A stretch of DNA of 64,000 nt from contig OZ018319.1 in NCBI GenBank assembly GCA_963969495.1, positions 204,833,405-204,897,404 on the forward strand, given 5' to 3'. A program made the position numbers and the translations under genes. The notes under the pieces were generated by a model. It saw nothing but the letters and a program-made list of their open reading frames with translations. It had not been told where the DNA came from and did no database searches. This document shows, piece by piece, positions 21,721 through 32,963 of the stretch. The stretch is from Ceratothoa steindachneri (Eukaryota; Arthropoda; Malacostraca; Isopoda; Cymothoidae). How positions within the stretch are numbered: position 1 is the first letter of the stretch; each line of letters opens with the position of its first letter.

Positions 21721-23214
21721 TTATCACATGTAATCAACGTGTTAAGGAGAAAGAGTTACCAATGACGCTCGGCAAGTGGTTGTCTTGAATTCCAGATTCA
21801 ATGAATCGAGTGTGCGTGTGTAAGCCAATGGGGGCTTAGGAGTACCATTTATGGACAAGCCTAAGTGAGTTTCCCGAGTGAAGAAAGCATAAGGGCTCTT
21901 ATATGAAGGATTCAGCTTGAAGTAATGGCCAGAGGCGGGCCACCAGTCGGATGTGACTCAACCTCCTCCCGCTCCATCCCCAAGTTATTTATTACTAGAT
22001 CCAATTTTGTAATAAACATTATATTAGAAAATTAATATTTGTTGTTGCGAAACTATTAATATAACAATTTTTATTGGATATTTTTTTTTAAATAAAATCA
22101 AGTCCTTGTCAGGTAGCTAAAAGTGAAAATAAAAGGGATGTAACCTTATCCTTATAAATGCTGCTGGAGTGCAAATCATTCGAATAGCCATTTTTAATAT
22201 AATTCTCTATTGTATTTTCTAATTACTTATTGGGCAATTTTTCCATTTAATTTCGAGAAAACGTTAAAAACATTGGCCACACACAAATGAAATCAATTTT
22301 CTGTTTCATTTTCAAACTCTTTTTGTTTTGTTTTTAATCAGCGCAAAATAAGGCTAAATTAAAACGTTTTCCCCCAAGGTTATGTGATTGAGTCTCCTAA
22401 ATTTACTCACCAGTAAGCAGACCCGCCTTTGTTTTAGAAGGGCAAAGGTTCAGGGCAAAGTCCAACCCCCTGCAGCATACCAAGTAGTCTTCCTTAATGT
22501 TCCATTGGTAAAATCAAGTGATCTGGATTAAATAAATAAAGTGATTATCTCCATGGTTTTAGAAAGCTATCTTTCCGCTCTAAGGGGTTTATTACTTAAA
22601 AGGACGAGGGGTTCAAGATGGTTCCATTTCCACATTGTTCTCAGTATTCTAATCTTGTGCGTTTGCCATTTACTGAAGGTTTCCAAATGTCCTTGATTAG
22701 ATAAACACTAAGCGATTTCATCAAACGGTTTCAGTAGGGTATTTTCCCATTACCAGGAAAATATTGATAGCAAGAGGGGGCACGGGGCGGGGGGGGAAGT
22801 GACATAAACATAAAATTGCACTACACTCCGGGTTCCTAATACATCAAATCTAGTGTGATATTTCGTCCCTTGTGTCATCCAAATAACCTGGTCTAGAGAA
22901 TTAATATAGGAATTTAGCACGACGGTTTTGCAAAGGTTTTGCAGAGGGACATCGTTATTCTGTCACTACTTCTTTCCTACTGAAAGCTGTTTACGTTACA
23001 TGTTAATTATGTCGCCGCTATGCCCTCTTTTGTGGCCTCTATACCCTCATACTACCAAATTAGAGACAGCCAGCGAAATCTGCACACTAAACGAGAGTCA
23101 CTCGCAGCATAAATCCATTAATGAATAGTGTAATTACAATTTCGGCCACATCTTGACAACTATAAAGAAGGTATCGCAGTCACAAAAATCTATATTTGTA
23201 TAGATATTAAAAGA
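21721..23214. other. no gene recognised
   Basis: Mixed sequence with a G-rich run near 22770-22797. No ORF longer than 66 codons and no recognisable domain. Confidence 0.45.
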
Positions 23215-23503
23215 TAACAAGGTTAACATGCCTAAGTCGCGTGCTCTCAATTATTCTGACATATGACCATATAACCTTCCGACCTTCAAAACTTTCTATA
23301 ATTCCTTGACTAACGTTGGAAGGACCTTGGCAATTATAACATCCGAAAGAGAATGTAAAACAACATATGGGTTTCAAATTTCGCTAGAATCAACCGAATA
23401 GTTACGATGTTATTTCCAAAAAACTCACTGAAAAGTAAAAATGGTTACCATCCAACAAACAACCTAAGAACAGACATAGTAAATTATAGAATCACGACGC
23501 GTG
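23215..23503 (+). mobile_element. interspersed element with one about 122-bp core unit, copy B
   Basis: Plus-strand relative of copy A at 13309-13632. It starts near AACAAGGTTAACATGCCTAA followed by GTCGCGTGCTCTCAATTATTC, has one core unit (about 23310-23430: TTGGCAATTATAACATCCG, GAATGTAAAACAACATATGG, GAATAGTTACGATGTTATTTC), and ends in AGTAAATTATAGAATCACGA. Neither flank resembles those of copies A or C, which suggests mobility. Confidence 0.7.
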
Positions 23504-23904
23504 ACTAAAAAGTATCTCAAATAATTGTACTCAAGTACTATTTAGTATTGGCTATCTCTGACTATCCATTTGACGGTTGCACTTATACCCATACATCATA
23601 ATATCATGCCAATCGTACCAAACCACCATACACCATATTATGCTAGCATACGTTCATGCTATCATACCATACCATCGTAAACCATAGCATATCATCGTAC
23701 ACTACACTATCATCCCATTATAGCCATACAAGTTTACACTCCCTAAAACTACCACACCATATCGCCATAACAAACCACACTTTCATGTTCTCCTCTCTTT
23801 TATTAACATTATTAATGGTAGTTGTTATTCTTTGTCCTGAGTAATGAGCAGCAATGGGTATTCTTTTCTCTACTTCTTCGATAAGTAGCGAATAAAGAAA
23901 GAAA
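23504..23904. repeat. ACCATA/ATCATA-rich low complexity
   Basis: From about 23585 to 23780 the sequence is an irregular mix of CATACCATA, CATCATA and ACACCATAT. No gene recognised. Confidence 0.6.
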
Positions 23905-24135
23905 AAGAAGCTAACGATGTAGCGAAAAGAGAAAGAAAGAGAGAAGCTAACGATGTGGCGAAGAAGAGAAAGAAAGAGAGAAGCTAACGATGTGGCGAAA
24001 AGAGAAAGAAAGAGAGAAGCTAACGATGTGGCGGAAAGAGAAAGGAAGAAAGAAGCTAATGATGTGGCGAAAAGAGAAAGAAAGAGAGAAGCTAACGATG
24101 TGGCGAAAAGAGAAAGAAAGAGAGAAGCTAACGTG
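23905..24135 (+). repeat. 36-bp minisatellite
   Basis: About six and a half copies of a 36-bp unit reading GAGAAGCTAACGATGTGGCG then AAAAGAGAAAGAAAGA. The unit is a multiple of three, so the plus strand reads as a 12-residue repeat (ERKREANDVAKR). Copies are nearly identical, implying recent expansion. Confidence 0.95.
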
Positions 24136-24234
24136 TTAAGATCATGTACTGGATCTGAATGAAACGTTAAATATTATTTCCTCCAAACCTCTTCCTAATT
24201 CGGACTAACCGCGTTCAAACATATTCCTACTACT

Positions 24235-25112
24235 GAATTTCCCTACTGTTGTATGTTTCTACCAATGCGTGCAAGTTCTTATAGGGTCCTTCTCTGAGTT
24301 TCTCTCAATTTGTATATTATTATTTCTGAGTTACAATGTTCGTGTACGTTACTACCAATGATCGTGCTTTTGCACGTTCCTATCTCTAGGTTTCCGTGTT
24401 CATCTACGTTTATATCTCTGGGTTCCTGTGTCTTTCTACGTTCCTACCTCTAAGTTCCACTGTCTTGAACGTTCCTAACTCTGACTTCCCGTGTTCTTTT
24501 ATCGTCCCACCTCTAGTTTTTAGTGTCTTGTACGTTCCTTCATCTCAGTTCTAGTCTTATTGTACCTAAAAGAACCTGTGTTCTTGCATATTTCAATCTC
24601 TGAGATCCTGTGTTCATCTACGTTCCTATCTCTGACGTTACGTTTTTTTCTACTTTCTTATCTCTGAGGACCGTGTATTTATATCTCCTACCTTTCAGTT
24701 CTCGTGTTCTTGTAAGTTAGTACCTTTTAGATGATCTCTTCTGGTATTCTTCAAGCTAGGAGTTCGTTTTTTCGTACATTCAGACATCTGAGATTCTGTG
24801 TTCTTCTAGGTTGCTACCTCAAGTGTCACGTGTTCTTGTACGTTCGTACCTCTGAGGTACCGTATTATTTTAAGTTTCTACTGCTGAGTTATGGTTTTCT
24901 TGTACGTTCTTTATTTTGAATTCCGGTGTGCTTGTACGGTCCTACCTTTGAGTTTCCGCATTCGTCTACGTTCTACCTTTGAGTTCATGTCTTATTTTAC
25001 TTTAGCAACTCTTAGTGTGTGTTCTTCTATAGTTCCTACCTCGTAGTTCCCATTTTCTTGTGTTTCAATTTATTTAATTACCATGTCTTATAAGTTCTAT
25101 TTTCCTTGTAGG
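24235..25112 (+). repeat. diverged minisatellite, family with TACGTTCCTACCTCTGAGTT
   Basis: About 25 imperfect copies of a unit of roughly 33 bp built from GTTCTTGTACGTTCCTACC and TCTGAGTTCCCGT. The same family recurs at 26130-26180 and 36618-36755. Confidence 0.8.
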
Positions 25113-25268
25113 TTCCTGTGTACGCCGTTATACGCACACAGGCCTACTGGCCGACTGAAATTAAGGCTCTACCTGGGAATGGTTCTATGAGGGCTTTACA
25201 TACACATTTGCTAAGCCAAGGAATATTCAAACACGGCTACAAAAATATACTTTAATAGGACTAAAGAT

Positions 25269-25310
<42 letters not shown>

Positions 25311-26129
25311 TATATATGGCAAGTTAAATGGCAATGCAATTAAATATTAACGGTTCACGGGTAAGATGAATAACACTCAATTAAGTTTGGACCGAGGGAT
25401 AATTAATTAAGTAATGATTGTACAATTATTCAAGTTCTAGAGCAGAGGGGATCCTTGAGGCTCGACGCCGTAAAGGCGAGAGGAGTGTGAGGAAGCAGGG
25501 TTTAAATCCCTTTTACCTTAATGTACGGCGAGTAGGACCAGGTAGATAAGTTCGACCTTGAACTTGTGGGCGTCTCACGGGACACTCAATTCAATTTCAG
25601 GAAACTGAAGTTGGGGGGGGGGGAGAGGGCTCTTATCCTTAAGAGGCAAACTGAGGGTGCTTCAGAGATGGCCTTTCCAATCCTTAAAATCCGAAGACGT
25701 GGTGAGAAGGGTTGAAGCGCGCCTAACTATTTCCACGAACAACACTGATTGACAACTAGCTCTTTTTTGGCCCTTCGACAATCACTCAATTCTTCTCTGG
25801 ACGAGAATGTAGTCGATTTCCTCTCGACTAACGAAGACGTTACACCTAACGTACTGGACGGCAACTTCAGACACAATCTGCATGTAAATTCTGAACTGTC
25901 GAATATATACCCCGAAATTATCTAGATGGAAAGAGAGATTCATCGCCAACAGACTTCCTTAATTGCCTTGGGTCGCGATAAGGTTCTATAGCGCGGCGTC
26001 GTGATACCCACTTAATGGTCTTTCCATTGTTCTAATTTTTGCAGTATATAGGGCAGACAAATTTATAGCGGTCAACGGCGAACTGGGGAAGTGGGATAGG
26101 GATGGGAGGGTTCCTTCTCTCTCTCTCAT
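25113..26129. mobile_element. about 1-kb insertion in the minisatellite, possibly a solo LTR
   Basis: The flanking minisatellite resumes at 26130, so this block looks inserted. It begins with a short inverted repeat (CCTGTGT, 14-base spacer, ACACAGG), is more GC-rich than its surroundings, contains an (AT)n tract at 25271-25318 and a G-run at 25613-25622, and has no coding frame. A TG start and a CTCTCA end would suit an LTR, but I see no matching target-site duplication and no second LTR. Confidence 0.4.
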
Positions 26130-26180
26130 TATTCCATAGTTCCTACTTCTGAGTTTCTATAGTTTGCACGTTCCCTCATT
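26130..26180 (+). repeat. continuation of the 24.2-kb minisatellite
   Basis: Contains TAGTTCCTACTTCTGAGTTT and TTTGCACGTTCC, matching the unit of 24235-25112 in the same orientation. Confidence 0.65.
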
Positions 26181-26463
26181 TGCTTTGCACCAGATAAGAT
26201 TCTTGCTATCTCGTTTTTTCTTCCCGCAGGAAGCAAATTGCCGGGGAATGCGATTCTTGTTCAAGCAAGGGACACGCCAGACTGCTCCAACAAAATTTTA
26301 TCTTATTTCTCCACACGCCCAGAAGATTCAAAGTAACGCTTGCTTCAGAGAAGCTTGCATCTCTCGTTGATATCTATGTTAACGCTTCTCTGCTAACCAC
26401 GCTAAGAAATACTGGCCACATTTAAAGGTCAAAGATGGCCGCTAAGCTTCAATTTTTTTTCCC

Positions 26464-26652
26464 GCGTTAAAGTTTGACTCCACATCGAATCCTACATCTC
26501 CATTGGCTCGCATGTTTCTACTCATGCTTCCAGTATAGCTTTACTCTGGTGCTTTTCCACGCTAACGTTCGAATTCACATCGAATCCTTCATCGCCATTA
26601 GTTTGCATGTTTCCACTCGTGTTTCCAGTATAACCGTTTTGGTGCGTTGAAA
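26464..26652 (+). repeat. tandem duplication, period about 98 bp
   Basis: Two adjacent copies share CACATCGAATCCT, ATC(T/G)CCATT, GCATGTTTC and TTCCAGTATA in the same order. No gene is evident. Confidence 0.75.
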
Positions 26653-27419
26653 ACTATGGCATACAGTGAAAAGACATAATTTTCAATTTGCATATAATCA
26701 GTGTGCTTTACAGTGCCTAAAAAGAAGCTAATAAATTCAGTTCATTGGAAGCGATTTAATTGTTTTTTTCCACTTCTAAGTGAGTGAGTAATTCTATCTT
26801 TAATGTGTTACTGTATTATTTTGAATATTTAATAAAGATCGTTAAATGAATTATTTTCGCTAATAAAACACAACACCAATCTCTTTCTTTGCAACCTTCA
26901 AGAGTAAAGAAAATTATTTCAACATCCTAGAAATAAACTACAAGCAGTCCATTTCCTCGTTGGTTTCGAAAGTAATCTAATAAAAAGCAAATAGGTCCAA
27001 CTGGCATGCTATTTAGTGCCAGTAATGCTATTATTGGCTACAACAATTAGGATCACTGTTCTGTCCAAGAAGTTCTGCCCCAAAATCTCGTCGATATCGT
27101 CACTGTATTTCTTTTTTGTTTAGTAGTAAAGTTTTTCGTTACTTTGTAAAATAGTTAGTCCATTACACTCTATTTTAATGCAGAATTTTTTTCTGGATGT
27201 TTTTCATTATATAAAAAAGTTTCTAGGTAGAAATTGCTCAAGAGAAGAATTCGAGATTTAAATTTTGATTTTGTTTTTATGTTTAAAAAAAAATGTATGT
27301 AAAAATTTACCAAGAGCAAATTTCGGCTTATGGATATGTTCATGGTCAAAAGTTTGGAAATTAGTTTATCGTAAGAGTACATTTTAACTTTGGAATATTT
27401 AAAAACAAAATGATGAAGT
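26653..27419. other. no gene recognised
   Basis: AT-rich; the 85-codon minus frame at 27170-27427 is low-complexity and unrecognised. Confidence 0.45.
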
Positions 27420-27720
27420 TCAGTCAAAAATAAATATGATTAACGAATGTTTTGGAATTTAATAGAAAAAGAACTACAAATGGTAAAGTCCAGGAAATAA
27501 ATATGATAATTATTGAATGTTTTGGAAATTTTTAAAACAACAAGAATTAAAAAAGGTTAAGTTCAGAAAAATAAATATAATTATCGAATGTCTAGGAATT
27601 TAAAAATAAAAAGAGGTGATGTTCAGAAGAAAAATAATATAATAATTATCGAATCCTTTGGAATATTTTAAAAGAAAAAGAATTACATTGTGAAGTTCAC
27701 AAAATTTATTAAAATTTAGG
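27420..27720 (+). repeat. AT-rich tandem repeat, unit about 75 bp
   Basis: About four copies of a unit containing AAGTTCAG(T/A)AAAAATAAATA, then GATTATCGAATG, then TTTTGGAATTT, then AAAAGAATTACA. Copies are moderately diverged. Confidence 0.7.
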
Positions 27721-27894
27721 TGTGGTTGTTTTTCTCGAAGTTCTTTCCGAAAACAATTTCTCAATTTCATTCGTTAGCAGGAAGAATTAACTACTAACCC
27801 TATAAATATGTAAAGCAAAATGAAATTATTAGAGCAAATTTAGATGGGAATAAAATTTGCAAGGATTGTTTTTTTCTGTATTTCAAAATAATTC

Positions 27895-28275
27895 CGCTAA
27901 AATAATAATACTTATAATAATAAGTATTTGTAATACGCCCTTTAGGGCTGTTAGCCATCCCAGAGCGCAGGATGTGTAGCGAGTGTAGAGAAAGTTCACA
28001 GGAGAGAGAAGGCAATTCTGAAGAGATGAGTCTTCAGGAGACGTTTAAAAGTAGCAAGGGAGGGAAAGGTTAAAAATAATTTTCTTACCTTTGAGCCAAA
28101 AAAAAAAGCATGGATCTGAAAAAAAAACATAGACCAAGAGTAAATTATTGTGAGATATGTACTGGAAACCTTTTAATTTTTTTTTTAGAGCAAAAGTCCG
28201 TTTCCAGAGCCGGATAGGCAGTAGGCCACAGATTGACGGTCTCCCTGCGAAACGCAAGCTCATCTCATTCTTGAA
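27895..28275 (+). mobile_element. SINE-like repeat, interrupted copy
   Basis: Starts with an AATAATAATA tract, then GCCCTTTAGGGCTGTTAGCC and GAAGAGATGAGTCTTCAGG; after about 120 bp of A-rich, T-rich foreign sequence it resumes near 28190 with GAGCCGGATAGGCAGTAGG. The pattern (TAA-rich start, GCGCCCTnTAG-like block, AGATGAGTCTTCA block, then a TTCCAGAG-like block) recalls a SINE-like family I remember from many invertebrates. Family name not assigned. Confidence 0.5.
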
Positions 28276-28599
28276 ACACACGTGATCGGGTAAATCAAAA
28301 GTTTTCTATGTTTCAGGTAAAATAAAATGATTAATTTATCCCCTATTTTATTTATATTTGCTTTCATGAGCTAATTAATTATTCCATTCTATATATTTTC
28401 CATTCTCTTTAGTTAGTAAGTTGTGATTTGCCTATTTCTATTCTTGGTATCATCGCCTAGTCAAACGTAAAGTAAGAACAGACAAAAGGAACCTTGAAAT
28501 AGAACTAACGTCATTGCCATCACATGATCGAGGCAATTACATAAAAATCAAATAATTGTAAACTATTAAATAGAGCAACAGGCCTGCCTATTCAGGATG

Positions 28600-28880
28600 A
28601 TAATAATAAAGTTTTTAGGGCGCCTTTCAAGACCAGGAAGTTTTCGCAGGGCGCCCTTCCATCGACTAAGCAAAGTCCGGACAAAAGAGATGGGTTTTCA
28701 GAGCCCGTTTGAAAGCGCCGGGCCGGGTAAAGGGGCGTATGCCACGAGGCTGACCATTCCATAGCTTGGGGGCAACTACAGAGAAGATATAATCACCCAG
28801 ACAGCAGAGACGAGTGCGAGGAATCGAAAGCATGAGGGCACTTCCCGAGCGAAGGTATTTTTCGGGGCAATCCGGATCAA
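28600..28880 (+). mobile_element. SINE-like repeat, second and more complete copy
   Basis: Begins GATAATAATAAAGTTTTTAG then GGCGCCTTTCAAG, continues with AAAAGAGATGGGTTTTCAGA, ATTCCATAGCTTGGGGGCAA and CTACAGAGAA. The order of blocks matches 27895-28275. It ends where the CR1-like LINE remnant begins. Confidence 0.55.
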
Positions 28881-28884
28881 GTGT

Positions 28885-29234
28885 TTAAGATATTAAATTA
28901 GCATTTTGAGAATGTTTTTACTGTCGAAGATAGAAATACCTTTCCTATACAGGACGTAATGAATTTTGTTGAAGAAACCAGTCTCTCAAATTTTGATATA
29001 AGCAAAAATTAAATTTGTTTTATTATGGAAATGAAATTTTCCAAAGAGCAGGGTATTGATAAAATCTAGCCAATTCACCTTAAACAATTTTTAAAAGTTA
29101 ATTAACGAGAAAATATTTCATAAAGGGTTCGAAGACGCAAATGGAACGCAAATTTCTAAGAAACGCATAAAGACTGAGCCTAGAAACTTTCGGACCATCC
29201 ACTTACTCCGGTCTATGAGCGATTCAGAATACCG
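28885..29234 (+). pseudogene. CR1-like LINE remnant, N-terminal part of the RT region
   Basis: Translation shows a decayed region upstream of the reverse-transcriptase palm: an FENVFTVEDRN segment, then KEQGIDKI with an HLKQFL stretch, then a FRTIHL block that corresponds to the NYRPISL motif. Several stops and frameshifts intervene. The LINE is interrupted at about 29235 and resumes near 30085. Confidence 0.6.
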
Positions 29235-30084
29235 AATGTGAACAGTTCAGACACTGTTGGCACTCGAAGGTATGTCAGTAGAGCCTATTTGTTTGTTTTA
29301 ATTGGACTCCCACTTGCAGTGAATTTTTGATAATGTTTAAATATATAGTTTTTTTACCTGAGAGGTTGTTAAGGAAAAGGCTGAATTTTTGTTAAATTAT
29401 AGAAAATGATTTTTTTAACTATATCAATTCAATATTTAAAAAATAGTAACACCAAAAGATTGAATTCACTTCAGTTAAAATTGCTACTGTAAATTAAATT
29501 ACTTTTAATGCACTGAATTTATTAGCTCCCCTATAAGTACTGAAAACTCCGTAATATTATGCGAATTATTTGATCTTCAATTTCATTGAAGATACGCGAA
29601 AGGAAATTTGCCGGGGAAATGAGATGTTGACTTCGATGAGGCAAAGAGATTCTATCAACGATGAATCATAGAGTAAAGCAATTAGCTAAAACCCTTGACC
29701 TTGGGGTGCAGATGGCCATTACCATTGATAATAGCGGGCGGCAAGAAGTCTCGTTTAGTAGGAATCTCCTAGATGATAGGAAGAGGGATGAAGTCTAACT
29801 TCTGAGCTGTTCTGAAGTGATTGAATATGTCCCTAAACAAGCTGATTTCATTCCTCCCTAAATTGGGGGGTCTTGCATACACCCCTTTAGAGAGGAGTTT
29901 TGCGCTCGAACAATTTTACCTTTGGGCAAAACGGAAAGTAGATAATGAACGTCTTTATCTGCCGAGGGACAGAGAAAGAAGCGTTTTTATCTCTCGCTCG
30001 CTTCAGCGGAAGCCAGAAGCTTGGACAAATTTTCTTTGGTCGCACGAATAACCAGAGGTGCTTCGTCCCACATAGTTTGGTACT
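29235..30084. other. unidentified insertion inside the CR1-like LINE
   Basis: About 850 bp with no recognisable family. Two overlapping opposite frames of 76 and 79 codons (29821-30051 plus, 29887-30126 minus) have no domain resemblance. The boundaries come only from where LINE similarity stops and restarts. Confidence 0.4.
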
Positions 30085-30188
30085 AAATTCTTGGACTTCA
30101 TTGTTAGAGAAATGATCGTAGAGCAATTGGATGTAAATAACCTAATGACACCGCACGGCTTTGTACGCGGATGCTAATGCTTAACTAA

Positions 30189-30332
30189 TTCCCTTGATTA
30201 TTTTTACGAAATTATCCCAATCTCTTACCAAGATAAGGCTCTGAATGTAGTTTATATCGATTCCCTTGATTATTTTTACGAAATTATCCCAATCTCTTAC
30301 CAAGATAAGGCTCTGAATGTAGTTTATATCGA
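30189..30332 (+). repeat. exact 72-bp tandem duplication inside LINE RT
   Basis: The segment starting TTCCCTTGATTATTTTTACG is repeated exactly once with period 72, which preserves reading frame (24 codons). It lies over the region just before the YIDF motif. Confidence 0.95.
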
Positions 30333-30530
30333 TTTCAAAACACTTTTGACACTGTTCCAATTAAAAGAATTAATAAATCTAAAATGGAACGGAATAGAGG
30401 GCAACTTACTAAAATGGATTAAAGACTGGCGCGAAACCCCTTTAAAACAAGAGTATTTGTCATTGAAAATCGTTAATCGTGAGCATTATTCACTAGCTAT
30501 GTTAATCACGGATCTGTGTCGGCTCCATGA

Positions 30531-30531
30531 T

Positions 30532-30627
<96 letters not shown>
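30531..30627. repeat. (AT)n(GT)n microsatellite within LINE RT
   Basis: About 37 AT units with a TTT interruption, then about 11 GT units. LINE similarity is present on both sides, so it lies inside the element. Confidence 0.95.
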
Positions 30628-30628
<1 letters not shown>

Positions 30629-30830
30629 TTGTGTTTAAACGATTTTGACACTAATTCTTATTGTAACTTTTCTAAATTTACAGATGACACGAAAGAACAG
30701 TTGGTACTAGGAGAAAATATCTACATAATAATGAATTCAATAATTTGATAAAAGACTTGGATAATGTAATCAAATGGTCAGAGAGATTTCAGATGTAATT
30801 CAATGTGAACAAGTGTAAGGTAATACACAT

Positions 30831-31548
30831 TATCAGAGAGAGGAGGTTACCCCCCCTCCTCCTAGAACCCAAAGTCTACGCCTAAGAAAAGATGCACCTG
30901 CACGCTCAGAGAGCCCCAATGGGGCAGCGAGAATATCGCGCGGCCATGTGATCCGTATTGGGTTGCATCGCCTGATCGGCGCCAGACTTACGACGAAGAG
31001 GACTTTTGCGCGAGTCTGTGATGCTCGCCGAGAATATCCCCTCCCCCCTGGTGCGCCAACTCTAATGAGATCCCCGTCCCAACTTTGGGAACCTCCGGTG
31101 ACCCGGCTCCGCCGAGGGAGTATAAATACTTCGGGAAATGCTTTGAAAAATTAGAACCATACAGCTCTGTCTTGGTTAGAATCCACGTACAGTCTTGGAC
31201 GCTCTGCTCCGGCTCCCAACGGCTTCCAGCTACGAACGCGACGCGTCACCTCTCTACCCGGCCCCGATCTTACCTAAGGCCAGAGTTCCCACCCAACAAA
31301 CGATAGACACGGACAGGAATCTATCACTCGGGTATGGACTTCGTTCTCGTCTGGAGTACTTCCTCGTTCATTTTTCAGCGAGGTTAAAGAAGAAGGAATT
31401 TTGTAAGTGTAACTTTGCAGCGCCCCGCTTTCTCGTCGTCTCCAAAGTTTCTGGTCTCCCCGTTATTTGCACTCTCCCACTTTCCCTGGAAGCAATCTCC
31501 CAGACTCTCGTCCCCGTCGAGTTAGTTGTTCCTCCCTCCCCCACGTTT
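30831..31548 (+). repeat. LTR, plus orientation
   Basis: Starts TATCAGAGAGAGGAGG (the TG start changed to TA), holds a promoter-like TATAAATA at 31121-31128, and is followed at 31549 by a TGGTGACCCGG primer-binding-site-like sequence. Its first about 240 bp match, inverted, 35812-36052. The surrounding CATCGCCTGATCGGCGCC block is the clearest shared segment. Confidence 0.75.
31121..31128 (+). promoter_or_regulatory. TATA box in the LTR
   Basis: TATAAATA about 290 bp into the LTR, in a GC-rich context, at a place expected for an LTR promoter at the U3/R boundary. Confidence 0.55.
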
Positions 31549-31559
31549 TGGTGACCCGG
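31549..31559 (+). promoter_or_regulatory. primer-binding-site-like sequence
   Basis: TGGTGACCCGG directly follows the LTR. TGGTGACC-type sequences at this position are common in invertebrate Ty3/gypsy elements and match a tRNA 3' end. It reads on the plus strand, opposite to the internal coding region. Confidence 0.6.
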
Positions 31560-32323
31560 GTCTCATCTTATTTATTGTCATTTATTTATTTTTGCTAATA
31601 ATATTTTCTTTGTATATAGTTAATTTTCTACAATCAATTTATCCAAACCCAGCGCTCTAAGAATTGATTATTTAGGCTAACTGCACTCGATTTTGATTAA
31701 TTAACCAGCGAACTGGGATCTATATCTCCCCCTCCCCTAATTTCTGTCGTGCTCCCTTCCGCGTTACCGCAGAGTCAATCCTCGGCTAGCATCGACGTTT
31801 GACTCTACGATAAACATTATATAGTTTTATTCCTTCCCTCCCAGGCTGGAGCTTCCGAAGGAAGTGACATCAGAATAATAAAGGGTAATTACACAGCTAG
31901 ATTTGCAATAGGGGCACAAATATAAAAGGGATGGTCAGGGTACTTTGCCCAAAAATAAGTTAAGTAAAGGGGACTCGGGAAATGCTCGGTATTCCTATTA
32001 CCGAACAACATCAAGTAAAAAAAATAATAATAGTGATAATACAATAAGATAGACAGGAATAGTTATCAATAGTGGAGGTCAACATAGTCTCGATAACCAG
32101 GGACTTACATACAAGGATATTAAAAAAAAGAAGGTTCCACAATACAAAAAATGGTATATACGAACAGGGGAACTCATCCAAAATATATACACAGTAAAAA
32201 ATAAATATTCTTACTAGGCATATTCTTATATGGCATTACACAAAACTACAAGAATTATTCAAGAATATCTACAAAAATAGACAAATCCATGGGATTTCTG
32301 CTTAAGCTGTCCGCCAGGCAATT
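31560..32323. other. non-coding part of the LTR composite
   Basis: No gag-like frame follows the primer-binding site on plus, and no LTR-like sequence in minus orientation is recognisable where a 3' LTR of the minus-strand genes should be. The switch of orientation must lie somewhere in this interval. Confidence 0.5.
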
Positions 32324-32963
32324 CTAAGAACCCTTAATGTATACAATTTTAAATTGGAATTCTTGGAGAGAGGGGCTATACCTCATGAGGCGACCATTAT
32401 TGTTCTTAACGTTGCGTAGGTAAGAGACGGGTTTAGGGTCAGTCTCGAACATGTGCAAATTCCGATCGATGAGGGGAATCGGTACGGCGTCGAACACATT
32501 GACGGAGTTTAACTTCCGGAAGTCGATACACATAAGGTAAGAATTGTCAAACCTCTTCACTATGACGACTGGGGAGCAATACTCCAACCCCGAGGGCTCT
32601 ATAATACTCATCTTAAATAGCTTGTCTACCTCCTCATTGAACGCTTTTCTTAAGTGAATGTGAAGTGGGTACGGCTTCGAACAGACAGGTTCCTGGGTGG
32701 TGAGCCGAATATTGTGTCGAACTGGGCAGCACAACCAGAGGTATCTGAGATTACATCGGTGAATTAGCTGAGTAGCAATTGTAACTGGGTCTTCTGGTGG
32801 ATCGGAAGCTGAAGGTTTATGCTTAACTCGGTCGATGGGGAATCGGGGTTATCTGGCAAGACGTGAAGAAGATATTCCAGGTTTTGTTCCACGCAGACGA
32901 CTTGTACCACGACCAAGGAGTCAAGCGGATAGCTGGACTTCAAGGAGGATTCTACGTCCAGGG
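32324..32963 (-). pseudogene. reverse transcriptase and RNase H remnant with deleted core
   Basis: The minus-strand frame at 32324-32734 carries the first part of a Ty3/gypsy RT (EEVDKLFKMSIIEPS, YCSPVVIVK, SYLMCIDFRKLNS, then FDAVPIPLID). It then jumps directly to the RNase H C-terminal tail (NNNGRLMRYSPSLQEF, IVYIKGS). The YxDD core and most of RNase H are missing, so it cannot be functional. Sequence from 32735 to 32963 is a broken linker between integrase and RT. It lies downstream of integrase on the same strand, the reverse of the standard Ty3/gypsy order. Confidence 0.8.

Larger units (their letters stand above)
30085..30830 (+). pseudogene. CR1-like LINE remnant, reverse-transcriptase core
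   Basis: Continuation of the LINE: an FLDFIVREMIVEQLDVNNL segment, HGFVRG, then KALNVVYIDF (the motif-A region), KWNGIEGNLLKWIKDW, and after a microsatellite FSKFTDDTKE (FADD altered to FTDD) and FNVNKCKVIHI. A 72-bp segment is tandemly duplicated at 30189-30332, and an (AT)n(GT)n tract at 30531-30627 replaces the GVPQGSVLGPLLF region. The LINE stops at 30830, where the LTR composite begins, and resumes at 36053. Confidence 0.8.
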
